64,000 nucleotides of DNA from Propionicimonas sp020161015 (GTDB lineage Bacteria; Actinomycetota; Actinomycetes; Propionibacteriales; Propionibacteriaceae): the NCBI RefSeq assembly GCF_964266745.1, contig NZ_CAXWGX010000001.1:62001-126000 (forward strand), read 5' to 3'. How positions within the stretch are numbered: position 1 is the first letter of the stretch; each line of letters begins with the position of its first letter. Shown one piece after another: positions 54,881 through 63,558 of the stretch. Position numbers and translations under genes: made by a program. The notes beneath the pieces are model-generated. The model worked only from the letters and a program-made list of their open reading frames with translations, was not told where the DNA came from and ran no database searches.

Positions 54881-55132
54881 ATGGGTTTCATTGCATGGAT
54901 TCTGATGGGCCTGATCGCGGGCGCCATCGCCAAGTCGATCATGAAGGAACGGGGCGGCTGGCTGTCCAGCCTGGTCACCGGTCTCATCGGTGGTGTCGTC
55001 GGCGGCTGGATCGGGAGCGCACTCTTCGACCGCGGCGTCACCGGCTTCTTCTCGCTGTGGTCCTGGCTGCTGGCCATCGGCGGCTCGGTCCTCGTCCTGT
55101 GGGTCTACTCCCTGATCACCAGGCGGAAGTAG
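54881..55132 (+). CDS. GlsB/YeaQ/YmgE family membrane protein (copy 2)
   Basis: This is a second 83-residue YeaQ/YmgE-type protein: MGLIAGAIAKSIMKERGGWL, TGLIGGVVGGWIGSALF, and a final SWLLAIGGSVLVLWVYSLITRRK. It aligns end to end with copy 1 (the same AIAKSIM and GGWL motifs and the same WxYxxxxxRR tail), pointing to tandem duplication. I chose ATG 54881 rather than an upstream in-frame start because of the TACGGT hexamer 6 bases before it and because the length then equals copy 1. Confidence 0.88.
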   Translation: MGFIAWILMGLIAGAIAKSIMKERGGWLSSLVTGLIGGVVGGWIGSALFDRGVTGFFSLWSWLLAIGGSVLVLWVYSLITRRK

Positions 55133-55144
55133 CGCGAGAGGAGG

Positions 55145-55172
55145 GGACGGTTCCGGCGCGCCGGGGCCGTCC
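55145..55172. terminator. Hairpin between convergent YeaQ/YmgE copy 2 and the response regulator gene
   Basis: GGACGGTTCCGGCG and CGCCGGGGCCGTCC pair almost fully (two G-T wobbles), followed by CTTCCTGCTG on the plus strand. A second short CCTGC/GCAGG stem follows. It probably terminates from both sides. Confidence 0.55.
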
Positions 55173-55202
55173 CTTCCTGCTGCCCGCGGCGCGGCAGGAC
55201 GA

Positions 55203-55874
55203 CTAGACGAGCTTGCGGTCGGTGGCCCACCGGGTGAGCTGGTGGCGGTTCGACAGCTGGAGCTTGCGCAGGACGCTGCTGACATGGGTCTCGACGGTCT
55301 TGATCGAGATGAACAGCTCCCGGGCCACCTCCTTGTAGGCGTAGCCGCGCGCGATCAGCCGCAGCACCTCGCGCTCGCGAACGCTGAGCCGGTCCAGGTC
55401 CTCGTCGATGCTCGCCACGTCGATCGCGCCGGAGAACGCGTCGAGCACGAATCCCGCCAGGCGCGGGGAGAAGACGGCGTCCCCGGTCGCCACCCTGCCG
55501 ATGGCCTCGACGAGCTCGTCCGCCGAGATCGACTTGGTCACGTAGCCGCGGGCGCCCGCGCGGATCACGCCGATGACGTCCTCGGCAGCGTCCGACACCG
55601 ACAGCGCGAGGAACTTCACGCCCGGCTCGAGCGCGCCGACCTGCTTGATGACCTCCATCCCGCCGCCGCCGGGGAGATGGACGTCGAGGAGCACCACGTC
55701 GGGGACGGCGGCGAGGATCGCCGCCACGGCCGTGGGCACGTCCTCACCCTCGCCGACCAGCTGCACCCGTCCGCCGATGTCGTGCTTCACCCCGCTGCGG
55801 AACATCGCGTGGTCGTCCACCACCACCACCCGCCAGGCCGCGGGGGTGGGTCGCTCGGTCTCGGTCTCGCTCAT
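55203..55874 (-). CDS. NarL/LuxR-type response regulator
   Basis: This 223-residue regulator has a receiver domain (VVVVDDHAMFRSGV with the acidic pair near 20-21, phospho-acceptor Asp64 in VVLLDVHLPGGGG, and a conserved Lys in VTKSIS) and a C-terminal LuxR helix-turn-helix (LSVREREVLRLIARGYAYKEVARELFISIKTVETHV). Its start overlaps the stop of the PspC histidine kinase gene by four bases, so they are partners. It probably controls envelope or PspC-related genes. Confidence 0.94.
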   Translation of the reverse strand: MSETETERPTPAAWRVVVVDDHAMFRSGVKHDIGGRVQLVGEGEDVPTAVAAILAAVPDVVLLDVHLPGGGGMEVIKQVGALEPGVKFLALSVSDAAEDVIGVIRAGARGYVTKSISADELVEAIGRVATGDAVFSPRLAGFVLDAFSGAIDVASIDEDLDRLSVREREVLRLIARGYAYKEVARELFISIKTVETHVSSVLRKLQLSNRHQLTRWATDRKLV

Positions 55875-57187
55875 CGTGGCAACTCCAGTCTCACCTCGGT
55901 GCCCTCGCCGGGCGCCGTCCTGATTATCGCCCGTCCGCCCGCGCGCTTCACCCGCTCGACGATCGAGCCGCGCACGCCCATCCGGTCCTCCTCCACCGCG
56001 GCGAGGTCGAACCCGTTGCCGCGGTCACGCACGTACACCGACACCAGCTCGGGATCGACCTCCGCGTACACGTCGATCCGGTCGGCGCCGGAGTGCTTGG
56101 CCGCGTTCACCATCGCCTCGCGCGCCGCGCGGACCAGGGCGGTCACCTCCGGCGTCAGCTCGCAGTCGCCGACGCTGACGAGTTCGACGTCCACGCCGTG
56201 CCGGTCCTCCACGTCGATGATCTCGCCGGACAGCGCCTCGGCGAGCGTCGCCGAGCCGAGGCTCTCCCCGTACAGCCACTGGCGCAGCTCGCGCTCCTGG
56301 CGCCGCGCCAGGGCCGTCACCGCCTTCGGGTCGGACGCCTGCCGCTGGATCAGGGCCAGCGTCTGGAGCACCGAGTCGTGCAGGTGGGCCGCCATGTCGG
56401 CCCGCGCGTCGGCCACCAGCGCGTCGTCCCTCGCCCTGGCCAGCGCCCGGCGCACGCGGAGGAACCACGGCAGCGCCGCCAGCGCGAGCGCGGCGACCGC
56501 CAGCGCGAGGAGCAGCAGCATGCGCGGGACCTCGCCGATCCCGTCCACCGTCGTCACCACCACCGTCACCGCTGCGGCCAGTGCGGCGAGCCCGACGACC
56601 ACCGCCACGACCGTCGTCCAGTGGACGAGGAGCGGGGCGATCACCCGCCGCCAGCCCGAACCGCGGCGCAGCTCGCGGGTGGACGCCCGGTCGGCCTGCC
56701 ACCAGATCATGCCCAGCCCGGCCGCGGCCAGCGCGCCCGCCAGCAGCGGCGCGGGCGGGAGCGCCCAGGCCGACGACTGGAGCAGCCAGAACAGGCCACC
56801 ACCCAGCAGCACCAGGGCACTGGCCACCCCGTAGTCCACCGGGGTCAGCGTGGCCGCGGCGTCCGGACGCAGGCCCTTGCGGGCCCCCGCCTCCAGGCCC
56901 GGCGCCGACCGCTGGCCCGCCTGCTGGGGCATGACCAGCCACAACGCGAGGTAGAGAGCGACGCCGGCGAGCCCCAGGGCCGCCGCGACGACGAAGATCA
57001 CCCGCACCACCAGTACCGACCAGCCCAGGTGCTCGGCCAGTCCTGCGCACACCCCGCCGATCCAGGCCTCACCGAGGGGACGGGTCGACCGGGGCTGCAC
57101 GGACGACTCGGCCGGGAGCGCCGGCGCGGCTGCCGCCACGTCGGGAGGGACCTGGACCGGGCCGGGCCGGTCTTCGCCTGCGCTCAT
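55871..57187 (-). CDS. PspC domain-containing sensor histidine kinase (HisKA_3 type)
   Basis: This 438-residue kinase has an N-terminal PspC domain (about residues 33-90, GEAWIGGVCAGLAEHLGWSVLVVRVIFV and LYLALWLVMPQQ), four to five further membrane segments, and a cytoplasmic HisKA_3/HATPase region. The phospho-acceptor is His270 in HLHDSVLQTLALIQRQ; the ATPase motifs are AAREAMVNAAKHSGA (N box), VYVRDRGNGFDL (G1) and GEGTEVRLEL (end). The start overlaps the lacI stop by four bases, an unusual link to a sugar regulator. It would sense envelope stress with the PspC proteins at 61875 and 63282. Confidence 0.92.
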   Translation of the reverse strand: MSAGEDRPGPVQVPPDVAAAAPALPAESSVQPRSTRPLGEAWIGGVCAGLAEHLGWSVLVVRVIFVVAAALGLAGVALYLALWLVMPQQAGQRSAPGLEAGARKGLRPDAAATLTPVDYGVASALVLLGGGLFWLLQSSAWALPPAPLLAGALAAAGLGMIWWQADRASTRELRRGSGWRRVIAPLLVHWTTVVAVVVGLAALAAAVTVVVTTVDGIGEVPRMLLLLALAVAALALAALPWFLRVRRALARARDDALVADARADMAAHLHDSVLQTLALIQRQASDPKAVTALARRQERELRQWLYGESLGSATLAEALSGEIIDVEDRHGVDVELVSVGDCELTPEVTALVRAAREAMVNAAKHSGADRIDVYAEVDPELVSVYVRDRGNGFDLAAVEEDRMGVRGSIVERVKRAGGRAIIRTAPGEGTEVRLELPR

Positions 57188-58200
57188 GCCGAGCCGCGCA
57201 CCACCAGTTCGCTGGACAGGATCACCGGCGAGTCCGGGCGCTGGCCGGCGAGCAGTCCGATCAGCATCTCCCCGGCCATCCTCGCCAGGTCGGAGGCGGG
57301 GTTGGTCATGGTGGTCAGGCCCGGGTTGGTCTGCAGGGCGGCGATGGAGTTGTCGAAGCCGACCACCCGGACGTCGTCGGGGACGCGCCGTCCGGCCTCG
57401 GCCAGCACCCGCATCGCGCCGACGGCCATCAGGTCGTTGGCGACGAACAGGCCGTCGAAGTCGCGCCCTTGGGCGAGCAGCCGCTCGGCCGCCTGGGCGC
57501 CGCCGTTGGTCGAGAAGTCCCCACCGGCCCGCAGCGAGGAGTCCAGCCCGGCCGCGCCCATGGCCAGCTCGTAGCCGCGGGCACGCTGCCGGGCGGCGGC
57601 CATGTCCATCGGGCCGGTGATCATCGCCAGCCGCCGTGAGCCGCGGGCCAGCAGGTACTCGGTCGCGGTCCGGGCCGCGGTCTCCTGGTCGACGTCCACG
57701 TAGCTGAGACCGGGCGTCTCCGGGTCGCCGACGAACACCACCGGCTGGTTCGTGCGGGCCAGCGCCCGGGCCAGGCCGGGGCCGTGGTGGGACACGATGA
57801 TCGCGCCGTCCACGTGGCCGGACTCCAGGTAGCGCACCATCCGCGACGCGTTGTCGCCGGGCTGTGCCATGGCCAGCACCACCTGCACGTCGGAATCGGT
57901 GAACGCCTGCAGCGCACCGTGGTAGGCCTGCGGGAAGAAGGGGTCGGTGAACACCCGCTCGTCGGCCTCCGGCACGATCACCGCGATCGCCCCGGTCCGC
58001 CGCGTGACCAGCGCCCTCGCCGCACGATTGGGGTGGTACCCGAGCTGTGCGATCGCCCGGTTCACCGTCTCCGACGTCTTCTCCGCCACGAGCTCGCCAC
58101 CGTTGACCACGCGGGACACGGTGGCGCGCGAGACCCCGGCCACCCGCGCCACGTCCTCAAGGGTCGGCGCCACGTGGCCCACCTTCAGCATCCTGCTCAC
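57184..58200 (-). CDS. LacI family transcriptional regulator
   Basis: This 338-residue repressor has a LacI helix-turn-helix (TLEDVARVAGVSRATVSRVVNG, about residues 13-35), a hinge NRAARALVTRRTG and a periplasmic-binding-protein-like sugar domain (FFPQAYHGALQAF, VDGAIIVSHHGPG, GLFVANDLMAVGAMRVL, RVVGFDNS). I chose GTG 58200 because GAAGGAGG precedes it with a 5-base gap. Two LacI-type operators lie upstream of the sugar-binding gene at 61605, its likely target. It sits at the downstream end of the ABC cassette and overlaps the kinase start by four bases. Confidence 0.93.
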   Translation of the reverse strand: MSRMLKVGHVAPTLEDVARVAGVSRATVSRVVNGGELVAEKTSETVNRAIAQLGYHPNRAARALVTRRTGAIAVIVPEADERVFTDPFFPQAYHGALQAFTDSDVQVVLAMAQPGDNASRMVRYLESGHVDGAIIVSHHGPGLARALARTNQPVVFVGDPETPGLSYVDVDQETAARTATEYLLARGSRRLAMITGPMDMAAARQRARGYELAMGAAGLDSSLRAGGDFSTNGGAQAAERLLAQGRDFDGLFVANDLMAVGAMRVLAEAGRRVPDDVRVVGFDNSIAALQTNPGLTTMTNPASDLARMAGEMLIGLLAGQRPDSPVILSSELVVRGSA

Positions 58201-58345
58201 CGATGCCTCCTTCACCTGAACCGCTCGGGCCCGTGGTCCTCACTGAAACCAGCCTGCACTGGCCCCGGGCAGCCGGTGGGGCTGCTCATCGAGCGAAGGA
58301 TACCGAAGCGCCCCCACGGGCGGAGCGCCCTTTCGAACCTCCGCC

Positions 58346-58364
58346 CCCGGGCCGCCTGCCCGGG
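58346..58364 (-). terminator. Hairpin after the second permease gene
   Basis: CCCGGGC and GCCCGGG form a 7-bp stem with a CGCCT loop, just past the permease stop at 58381. No T-run follows on the minus strand, so it may only weaken readthrough into lacI. Confidence 0.4.
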
Positions 58365-58380
58365 CGGACGGCCCGTCCCC

Positions 58381-59289
58381 TCACCCCTTGACGGCGCCGG
58401 CCATGATGCCGGAGACGAGGTGGCGTCCGGCCACCGCGAACAGTGCCAGCAGCGGCAAGGTGGCGAGGACGACACCGGCCATGATCAGCGACATGTCCTT
58501 GAAGTAGGACGCCTGGAGCAGCTGGAGGGCCACCGGCAGGGTCGGGTTGGAGGATCCCAGCACGATGAACGGCCAGAAGAAGTTCGTCCAGCTGCCCACG
58601 AAGGTGAACAGGGCGAGCATCGCCGCCGCCGGGCGGGCCGCGGGGAGGGCGACGTGCCAGAACGTGCGGATCATCGAGCAGCCGTCCACGCGGGCGGCCT
58701 CGATCAGCTCGTACGGCAGCGCCTCGGACAGGTACTGGGTCATCCAGAACACGCCGAACGCGGTCACCATCGCCGGCACGATCACCGCGATCAGCTTCCC
58801 GGTCCAGCCGAGCTTCGACATCACGATGAACAGCGGGATGATGCCGAGCTGGGTGGGCACGGCCATCGTCCCGATGACGAAGGCGAGCAGCCCGTTGCGC
58901 CCGCGGAACCTCAGCTTGGCGAAGGCGTAGCCGGCCAGGGTGGAGAAGAACACCACCGCGACCGCCGTGACCACGCTGACGATGACGCTGTTGGCCATGG
59001 CCTGCCAGAAGCCGATGCCGGCGGTCAGCACGCGGTTCACGTTCTCGAAGAAGTGACCCTGCGGGATCGGGGACGGGATCGGGTTACGGGCGATGTCGCC
59101 GGCCGTCGAGGTGGACAGCAGGAACGCGTAGTACAACGGCAACGCGGAGATCAGCACGACCAGCGAGAGCAACGTGTAGGTGACCCAGCCGGGACGGCGC
59201 AGGCCGCCCTCCATCCGGTCGCGACGACGCGCCGCGGCGCGGGCGGCACCCTTGCCGGCCAGCTGGTGGGTGGTGGCGACGGAGGTCAT
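58381..59289 (-). CDS. Carbohydrate ABC transporter permease (MalG/CUT1 type)
   Basis: This 302-residue permease has six membrane segments and the EAA loop ELIEAARVDGCSMIRTFWHVALPAARP, which contacts the ATPase. Its segment WMTQYLSEALP is typical of the MalG branch. Its start overlaps the stop of the upstream permease by four bases. No ATPase gene is in the cassette, so a shared MsmK-type ATPase is expected elsewhere. Confidence 0.94.
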   Translation of the reverse strand: MTSVATTHQLAGKGAARAAARRRDRMEGGLRRPGWVTYTLLSLVVLISALPLYYAFLLSTSTAGDIARNPIPSPIPQGHFFENVNRVLTAGIGFWQAMANSVIVSVVTAVAVVFFSTLAGYAFAKLRFRGRNGLLAFVIGTMAVPTQLGIIPLFIVMSKLGWTGKLIAVIVPAMVTAFGVFWMTQYLSEALPYELIEAARVDGCSMIRTFWHVALPAARPAAAMLALFTFVGSWTNFFWPFIVLGSSNPTLPVALQLLQASYFKDMSLIMAGVVLATLPLLALFAVAGRHLVSGIMAGAVKG

Positions 59290-60221
59290 TTCACCAGCGC
59301 CTTTCGCATCGGGCGGACGTCACCGCTGGAGATCCGGCGCGTGATCGCGTAGTTGATGAGGGCGAACGCGACGATGATGAGGAACAGCAGCCAGGCCACC
59401 GCTGCCGAACGGCCGAGGTTGCGCTGGCTGTTCCAGCCCAGCTCGTAGAGGTACATGGTGACCGTCATCCACTCGCGGTCGGGTCCGCCGAGGCCGAAGT
59501 TGTCGTACATCCGAGGCTCGTCGAAGATCTGCAGGCCGCCGATCGTGGAGGTGATCACCACGAAGATGATCGTGGGGCGCAGCATCGGCACGGTCACGTT
59601 GATGAAGGTCTGCCACCGGCTGGCGCCGTCGACGACGGCCGCCTCGATCACGTCGCGCGGGATCGCCTGCATGGCGGCGAGGAAGATCAGGGTGTTGTAG
59701 CCGGTCCAGCGGAAGTTCACCATCGTGGCGATCGCCACGTGCGACCACAGCCGGTCCGAATGCCAGCCGATCGGGTCCAGCCCGATGTTGGTCAGCAGGG
59801 CGTTGATCACGCCGGACTCGTCGGCGAACAGCTGGCCGAACACCAGCGACACCGCGACCGGGGCCACGACGTAGGGGACCAGGACGCCCATGCGCCAGAA
59901 GGTCTTGGCACGAAGGTTGGCGTCGAGCACGCTCGCGATCCCGATCGCCAGGATCATCTGGGGGACCGAGGAGAGCAGGAAGATGCTGAAGGTGTTCACC
60001 ACCGCGTCCCAGAACCGCGGCTGGGCCAGCACGTACTGGAAGTTGCCGAACCCGATGAAACCCTGGTTCCCGGTGATCAGGCTCCACTTGTTGAGGGCGA
60101 CCCAGCCGGTGTACAGCAGCGGGAACATGCCCACGAGGGCGAACAGGATGAAGAACGGTGCGATGTAGAGGTAGGGAGCGCTCTTGACGTCCCATCGGCC
60201 GAGTCGTTGACGCCAGGTCAT
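59286..60221 (-). CDS. Carbohydrate ABC transporter permease (MalF/CUT1 type)
   Basis: This 311-residue permease has six membrane segments (APYLYIAPFFILFALVGMF first) and the EAA loop DVIEAAVVDGASRWQTFINVTVPMLRP. I chose ATG 60221, with AAAGG eight bases upstream, over an in-frame GTG at 60230. It lies 85 bases after the binding-protein gene and is coupled to the next permease. Confidence 0.93.
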   Translation of the reverse strand: MTWRQRLGRWDVKSAPYLYIAPFFILFALVGMFPLLYTGWVALNKWSLITGNQGFIGFGNFQYVLAQPRFWDAVVNTFSIFLLSSVPQMILAIGIASVLDANLRAKTFWRMGVLVPYVVAPVAVSLVFGQLFADESGVINALLTNIGLDPIGWHSDRLWSHVAIATMVNFRWTGYNTLIFLAAMQAIPRDVIEAAVVDGASRWQTFINVTVPMLRPTIIFVVITSTIGGLQIFDEPRMYDNFGLGGPDREWMTVTMYLYELGWNSQRNLGRSAAVAWLLFLIIVAFALINYAITRRISSGDVRPMRKALVK

Positions 60222-60306
60222 CGTTGACACCTTTCGCGGGGGTCAGGCGGTGGGGTGGGGTGCACAGGTGCACCCCACCCCACCGTCGGAGTTGGTGCTC
60301 GACCGG

Positions 60307-61605
60307 TCAGCCGAGGGCTTCGAACTCCTTGATGGCCTGCGCCCACGAGTCGGTCGCGGACTGCTTCTTGGTCACGTCGACCCGGTTGATGGCGTCGGAG
60401 ACGACCTGACGAACCGCGAAGTACTGCGGGCCCTTGAACGGCACCACGGTGACGGCCTTGGCGCGGTCGGCCAGGATCTGCCCGGTCGGCGCGTCGTTGA
60501 AGAAGGCGTTCTTCACACCCAGCAGGTCAGGGCTGCTCAGCGCCTCGACCTGGCTCGGGAAGGTGCCCTTGGCCTTGAACGCCTTGATCTGCTGCTCCGG
60601 AGCGGTCAGCCACGCAGCCAGCTCACGAGCCGCAGCCTGGTTCGCACCCTGCGCCGGGACGGTCAGGTAGGAGCCACCCCAGTTGCCGCCACCACCGGGG
60701 AAGGTGTTGGCGATGTCCCAGCCCTCGACGCCCTTGGCGTTGCCCTCGATCACGCCGAGCATCCAGCCCGGGCACAGCATGGTGGCGAACTTGCCCTTCT
60801 GGAAGGCGTTCACCCAGTCCGGCTGCCACTGCTGCAGGTTCGCGGACAGCTTGTCATCGACCGACGCCTTCAGGATCGAGGTGTACATGTCCTTGACCGG
60901 CTGGTTCTCGCCGAGCGGGATCAGGACCTCTTCGGTGTCGGAGGAGGAGAAGGCGTTCGGCAGCTGGTTGATCTGGCCCTGCATGATCGCATCGGCCGAG
61001 TCGAACCAGGCCACGCCGCCGGACTTGGCGACGAACTGCTTGCCCAGGTTGAAGTAGTCGTCCCACGTGGTGCCCAGGGCCTTGGCGACCTCTTCACGGT
61101 CGGTCGGCAGGCCGGCCTTCTTGAACAGGTCGGAGCGGTAGCACACGGCCTCGGGGCCGATGTCGGTGCCGAAGGCGACGAGCTTGCCGTCGGTGGTGGT
61201 CGCGGCCTTCGTCTTCCAGTCCAGCCAACGCCCGGCCACGTCGTCACCGCTGAGGTCCATCAGCTTGTCGGCGGTCTGCATGACGTCCGGCATCCAGTCG
61301 ACCTCGATGGCCTCGATGTCGCTCAGGCCCGAGCCCGCCGCGAGCTTGCTGAAGTAGTTCTCACGGGCCTCGTTCGAGGTCGCGGCCTTCTTCGGGACGA
61401 TCGTCACGTTCGGGTGGGAAGCGGTGTACTCGGCGAACAGGTCGTCGTAGCCGAACTCGTTGAACGTCGCGACGGTCAGGGTGACCTTCTGGTCACTCGG
61501 CGCCGCCGACGTGGCCGACGGGGCGGGGGCGGCGGAGGTGCAACCGGCGAGCAACAGGGCGAGACCTGCAGCCGTGGCGGCCCCCCGAATCAGGGATGAG
61601 CGCAT
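60307..61605 (-). CDS. Sugar ABC transporter substrate-binding lipoprotein
   Basis: This 432-residue family-1 binding protein has a lipobox LLAGC (Cys22), then VTLTVATFNEFGYDDLFAEY, AATSNEARENYFSKLAAGSGLSDIEAIEVDW, PEAVCYRSDLFKKAGLP, FATMLCPGWMLGVIEG and AARELAAWLTAPEQQIKAFKAKGTFPS, typical of CUT1 binding proteins. The GSGLSDIEAIEVDW segment recalls actinobacterial cellobiose or cello-oligosaccharide binding proteins, but the substrate is not proven. ATG 61605 has GAAGGAG upstream. It is the first gene of the cassette, under two LacI operators. Confidence 0.92.
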   Translation of the reverse strand: MRSSLIRGAATAAGLALLLAGCTSAAPAPSATSAAPSDQKVTLTVATFNEFGYDDLFAEYTASHPNVTIVPKKAATSNEARENYFSKLAAGSGLSDIEAIEVDWMPDVMQTADKLMDLSGDDVAGRWLDWKTKAATTTDGKLVAFGTDIGPEAVCYRSDLFKKAGLPTDREEVAKALGTTWDDYFNLGKQFVAKSGGVAWFDSADAIMQGQINQLPNAFSSSDTEEVLIPLGENQPVKDMYTSILKASVDDKLSANLQQWQPDWVNAFQKGKFATMLCPGWMLGVIEGNAKGVEGWDIANTFPGGGGNWGGSYLTVPAQGANQAAARELAAWLTAPEQQIKAFKAKGTFPSQVEALSSPDLLGVKNAFFNDAPTGQILADRAKAVTVVPFKGPQYFAVRQVVSDAINRVDVTKKQSATDSWAQAIKEFEALG

Positions 61606-61678
61606 TGGACTCCTTCGTCTGCGGCGGGATGGACCCGCGGTAATGCCATCAACTGGGACCCCCACGCCCGGAAAGAAA

Positions 61679-61692
61679 TGAGAGCGCTCTGA
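61679..61692. promoter_or_regulatory. LacI-type operator 1 upstream of the sugar-binding gene
   Basis: TGAGAGCGCTCTGA contains the perfect palindrome AGAGCGCTCT and matches the general LacI-family operator shape with a central CG step. It lies 74 bases before the binding-protein start. Confidence 0.7.
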
Positions 61693-61713
61693 GGGATCTC
61701 CGCAAGTCAATAC

Positions 61714-61727
61714 TGCAAACGCTCTCA
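61714..61727. promoter_or_regulatory. LacI-type operator 2
   Basis: TGCAAACGCTCTCA (reverse complement TGAGAGCGTTTGCA) is a second LacI-type half-conserved palindrome, 35 bases from operator 1. It falls between TTGACG and TATTGA on the minus strand, a candidate -35/-10 pair with a 16-base spacer, so binding would block the promoter. Confidence 0.65.
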
Positions 61728-61874
61728 CCGTCAAGCGACGTTTCCGGATCGTTATCAAACAGAACGTTTCGTGCACGCGGTCACCATGTCACCCACAACC
61801 CCGGGCGAGGATGCGGGGAGGCTTCAGGGTCATCCCCCATGGTCGGCGCGACCCCCGGTGCGTTGAATGGAGAC

Positions 61875-63074
61875 GTGCCAGAGAACCTGCCCGTGATCAG
61901 CCGTCCCCGTGACGGCGCGATGCTGGGCGGCGTGTGCGCGGGCCTCGCCCGCCGCTGGCAACTCGACCCCAACCTCCTGCGCATCGCGCTGGTCGTGCTG
62001 AGCGTGTTCGGCGGGCTCGGCCTCGTCGCGTACGGCTCCGGCCTGCTGCTGATGCCGCGCGACGGGCAGGCGGAGATGCCGGTGCGGCGGATCCTCCCGT
62101 TCACCCGGAACTGGTCGACCGGCGCGGTGGTCGCCGCCACCATCGCGACGGCGGTCGTGGTGCTCGCGATCGGCGGCTTCAACGGCATCGGCCTCGGCCC
62201 TGCCGTGGTGATCTTCCTCGTCTGGTTCTTCGGGTTCCGCGGACGCGGCTCGCGGGTCCCCACTCCCCCGCCCGAGCCCACTCCCTTCGAGCGCGCGGCG
62301 GAGAACTGGCGCGTGCGGCTCGTCGAGCAGCAGACGCCGGGGTACGAGTCGACGGCGCTCGCCGCGCCGGAGACGCAGCGGTGGGAGCAGCCGTACACCG
62401 ACCCGGCCTCCGATCTCGCCGTCCGCGACGACGACCTCCCTGCGCAGGTGCCCGTCCGGCGGACGCGACGCAGCTGGCGGCTGTGGTGGCTCGCGCTGGT
62501 CCTGGTCGGGAGTGCGGTGCTGGCGGTCACCCTCCTCGGGCTCGCCGGGTTCCCCGCCACCCCTCTCGCCTACGCCTCCGCCGTCCTGGCGGGCCTGGGG
62601 CTCACCCTGCTCGCGTCCACCCGCCCGGGTCGCCCGCCCCTCCTGCTGCCGGCCACGATCGTCGCGGCCGTGGCCACCGCGAACCTGCTGGTCGCCTCCC
62701 ACGGGCTGCAGCCGCCGTCGGTCGGCGAGCAGGTGCACCGGTTCGCCTCGGGTGCCCAGATGCCGCGGCAGCTCGACCTCACGGCCGGCGACCTGACCGT
62801 CGACCTGACCGGCCTCGCGCTGGCCGGGGACCAGTCGCTCGACGTCCACGTCGGCGCAGGGCAACTCACCCTCCAGGTGCCCAGTGATGTCACGGTGGTC
62901 GTCGACTGGACGGTCAAGGCCGGCGAGGCGCACACCACGGACGGGACGCGGACCGAGAGCCGTGACGGGCTCGACCTTTCCGGGGCCACCACCTACGCGG
63001 CGGCAGACCCTGACGCCCCCGTGCTGCACGTCAGGGCAACCGTCGACCTCGGCGAACTGGACGTGACGCGATGA
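61875..63074 (+). CDS. PspC domain-containing membrane protein
   Basis: This 399-residue protein has an N-terminal PspC domain (residues 10-65, RDGAMLGGVCAGLARRWQLDPNLLRIALVVLSVFGGLGLV and YGSGLLLMP), a middle with several membrane segments (STGAVVAATIATAVVVLAI, WWLALVLVGSAVLAVTLLGL, LLLPATIVAAVATANLLVA) and a C-terminal extracellular beta-rich region (LDLTAGDLTVDLTGLAL, LDVHVGAGQLTLQVPSDVTVVVDW) like the adhesin-type toast-rack/LiaF-like domain. I chose GTG 61875 with GGAGAC upstream. It is followed by a 57-residue membrane protein with ATGA overlap and is part of the envelope-stress group with the PspC kinase at 55871. Confidence 0.88.
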   Translation: MPENLPVISRPRDGAMLGGVCAGLARRWQLDPNLLRIALVVLSVFGGLGLVAYGSGLLLMPRDGQAEMPVRRILPFTRNWSTGAVVAATIATAVVVLAIGGFNGIGLGPAVVIFLVWFFGFRGRGSRVPTPPPEPTPFERAAENWRVRLVEQQTPGYESTALAAPETQRWEQPYTDPASDLAVRDDDLPAQVPVRRTRRSWRLWWLALVLVGSAVLAVTLLGLAGFPATPLAYASAVLAGLGLTLLASTRPGRPPLLLPATIVAAVATANLLVASHGLQPPSVGEQVHRFASGAQMPRQLDLTAGDLTVDLTGLALAGDQSLDVHVGAGQLTLQVPSDVTVVVDWTVKAGEAHTTDGTRTESRDGLDLSGATTYAAADPDAPVLHVRATVDLGELDVTR

Positions 63075-63244
63075 GCCGCGACCGCGCCGCCTTCGCCTTC
63101 GGGCTGCTGGCCCTCGTCCTCGCGGGCCTCGGCCTGTGGTCCGCCTACGGACGGGTCGACTGGCAGCTGGCCGGAATGCTCGCCCCCGTCGTGATGGTCG
63201 TCGCGGGGATCGGCATCCTCGTCCTCTCCCGACGGCCCCACTGA
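63071..63244 (+). CDS. Small membrane protein coupled to the PspC gene
   Basis: This 57-residue protein (MSRDRAAFAFGLLALVLAGL... to VLSRRPH) has two membrane helices separated by a short loop (AYGRVDWQLAG). Its ATG overlaps the stop of the preceding PspC gene (ATGA). I recognise no named family; position and topology suggest a partner of the PspC protein. Confidence 0.75.
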   Translation: MSRDRAAFAFGLLALVLAGLGLWSAYGRVDWQLAGMLAPVVMVVAGIGILVLSRRPH

Positions 63245-63281
63245 TCACCCACAAGAGATTTCACGAAAGGAAACAACCACC

Positions 63282-63551
63282 ATGAAGCAACCCCTCACCC
63301 GCTCCTCGAGCGACAAGTTCATCGCCGGCGTCTGCGGCGGTGTGGCCCGCTCCCTGGGCATCGACTCCGGCCTGGTCCGGATCCTCACGGTCGTGCTGTC
63401 GCTGTTCTTCGGCGTCGTGATCGCGATCTACGTCGCCCTTTGGCTCGTCCTGCCCCTGGAGGAGGGCGGCCCGACCGGCTTCGACGAGCTGAAGAAGATG
63501 TTCGGCGGCAACTCCGGCAACACCAACAGCGGGAACAGCGACTTCCGCTGA
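63282..63551 (+). CDS. Small PspC domain-containing protein
   Basis: This 89-residue protein is nearly a bare PspC domain: SSSDKFIAGVCGGVARSLGIDSGLVRILTVVLSLFFGVVIAIYVALWLVLP, then an acidic stretch GPTGFDELKKMF and a Gly/Asn/Ser-rich tail (GGNSGNTNSGNSDFR). AAAGGAAA precedes ATG 63282. It is the third PspC protein of this locus and converges on guaA. Confidence 0.92.
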   Translation: MKQPLTRSSSDKFIAGVCGGVARSLGIDSGLVRILTVVLSLFFGVVIAIYVALWLVLPLEEGGPTGFDELKKMFGGNSGNTNSGNSDFR

Positions 63552-63558
63552 CCCACAC

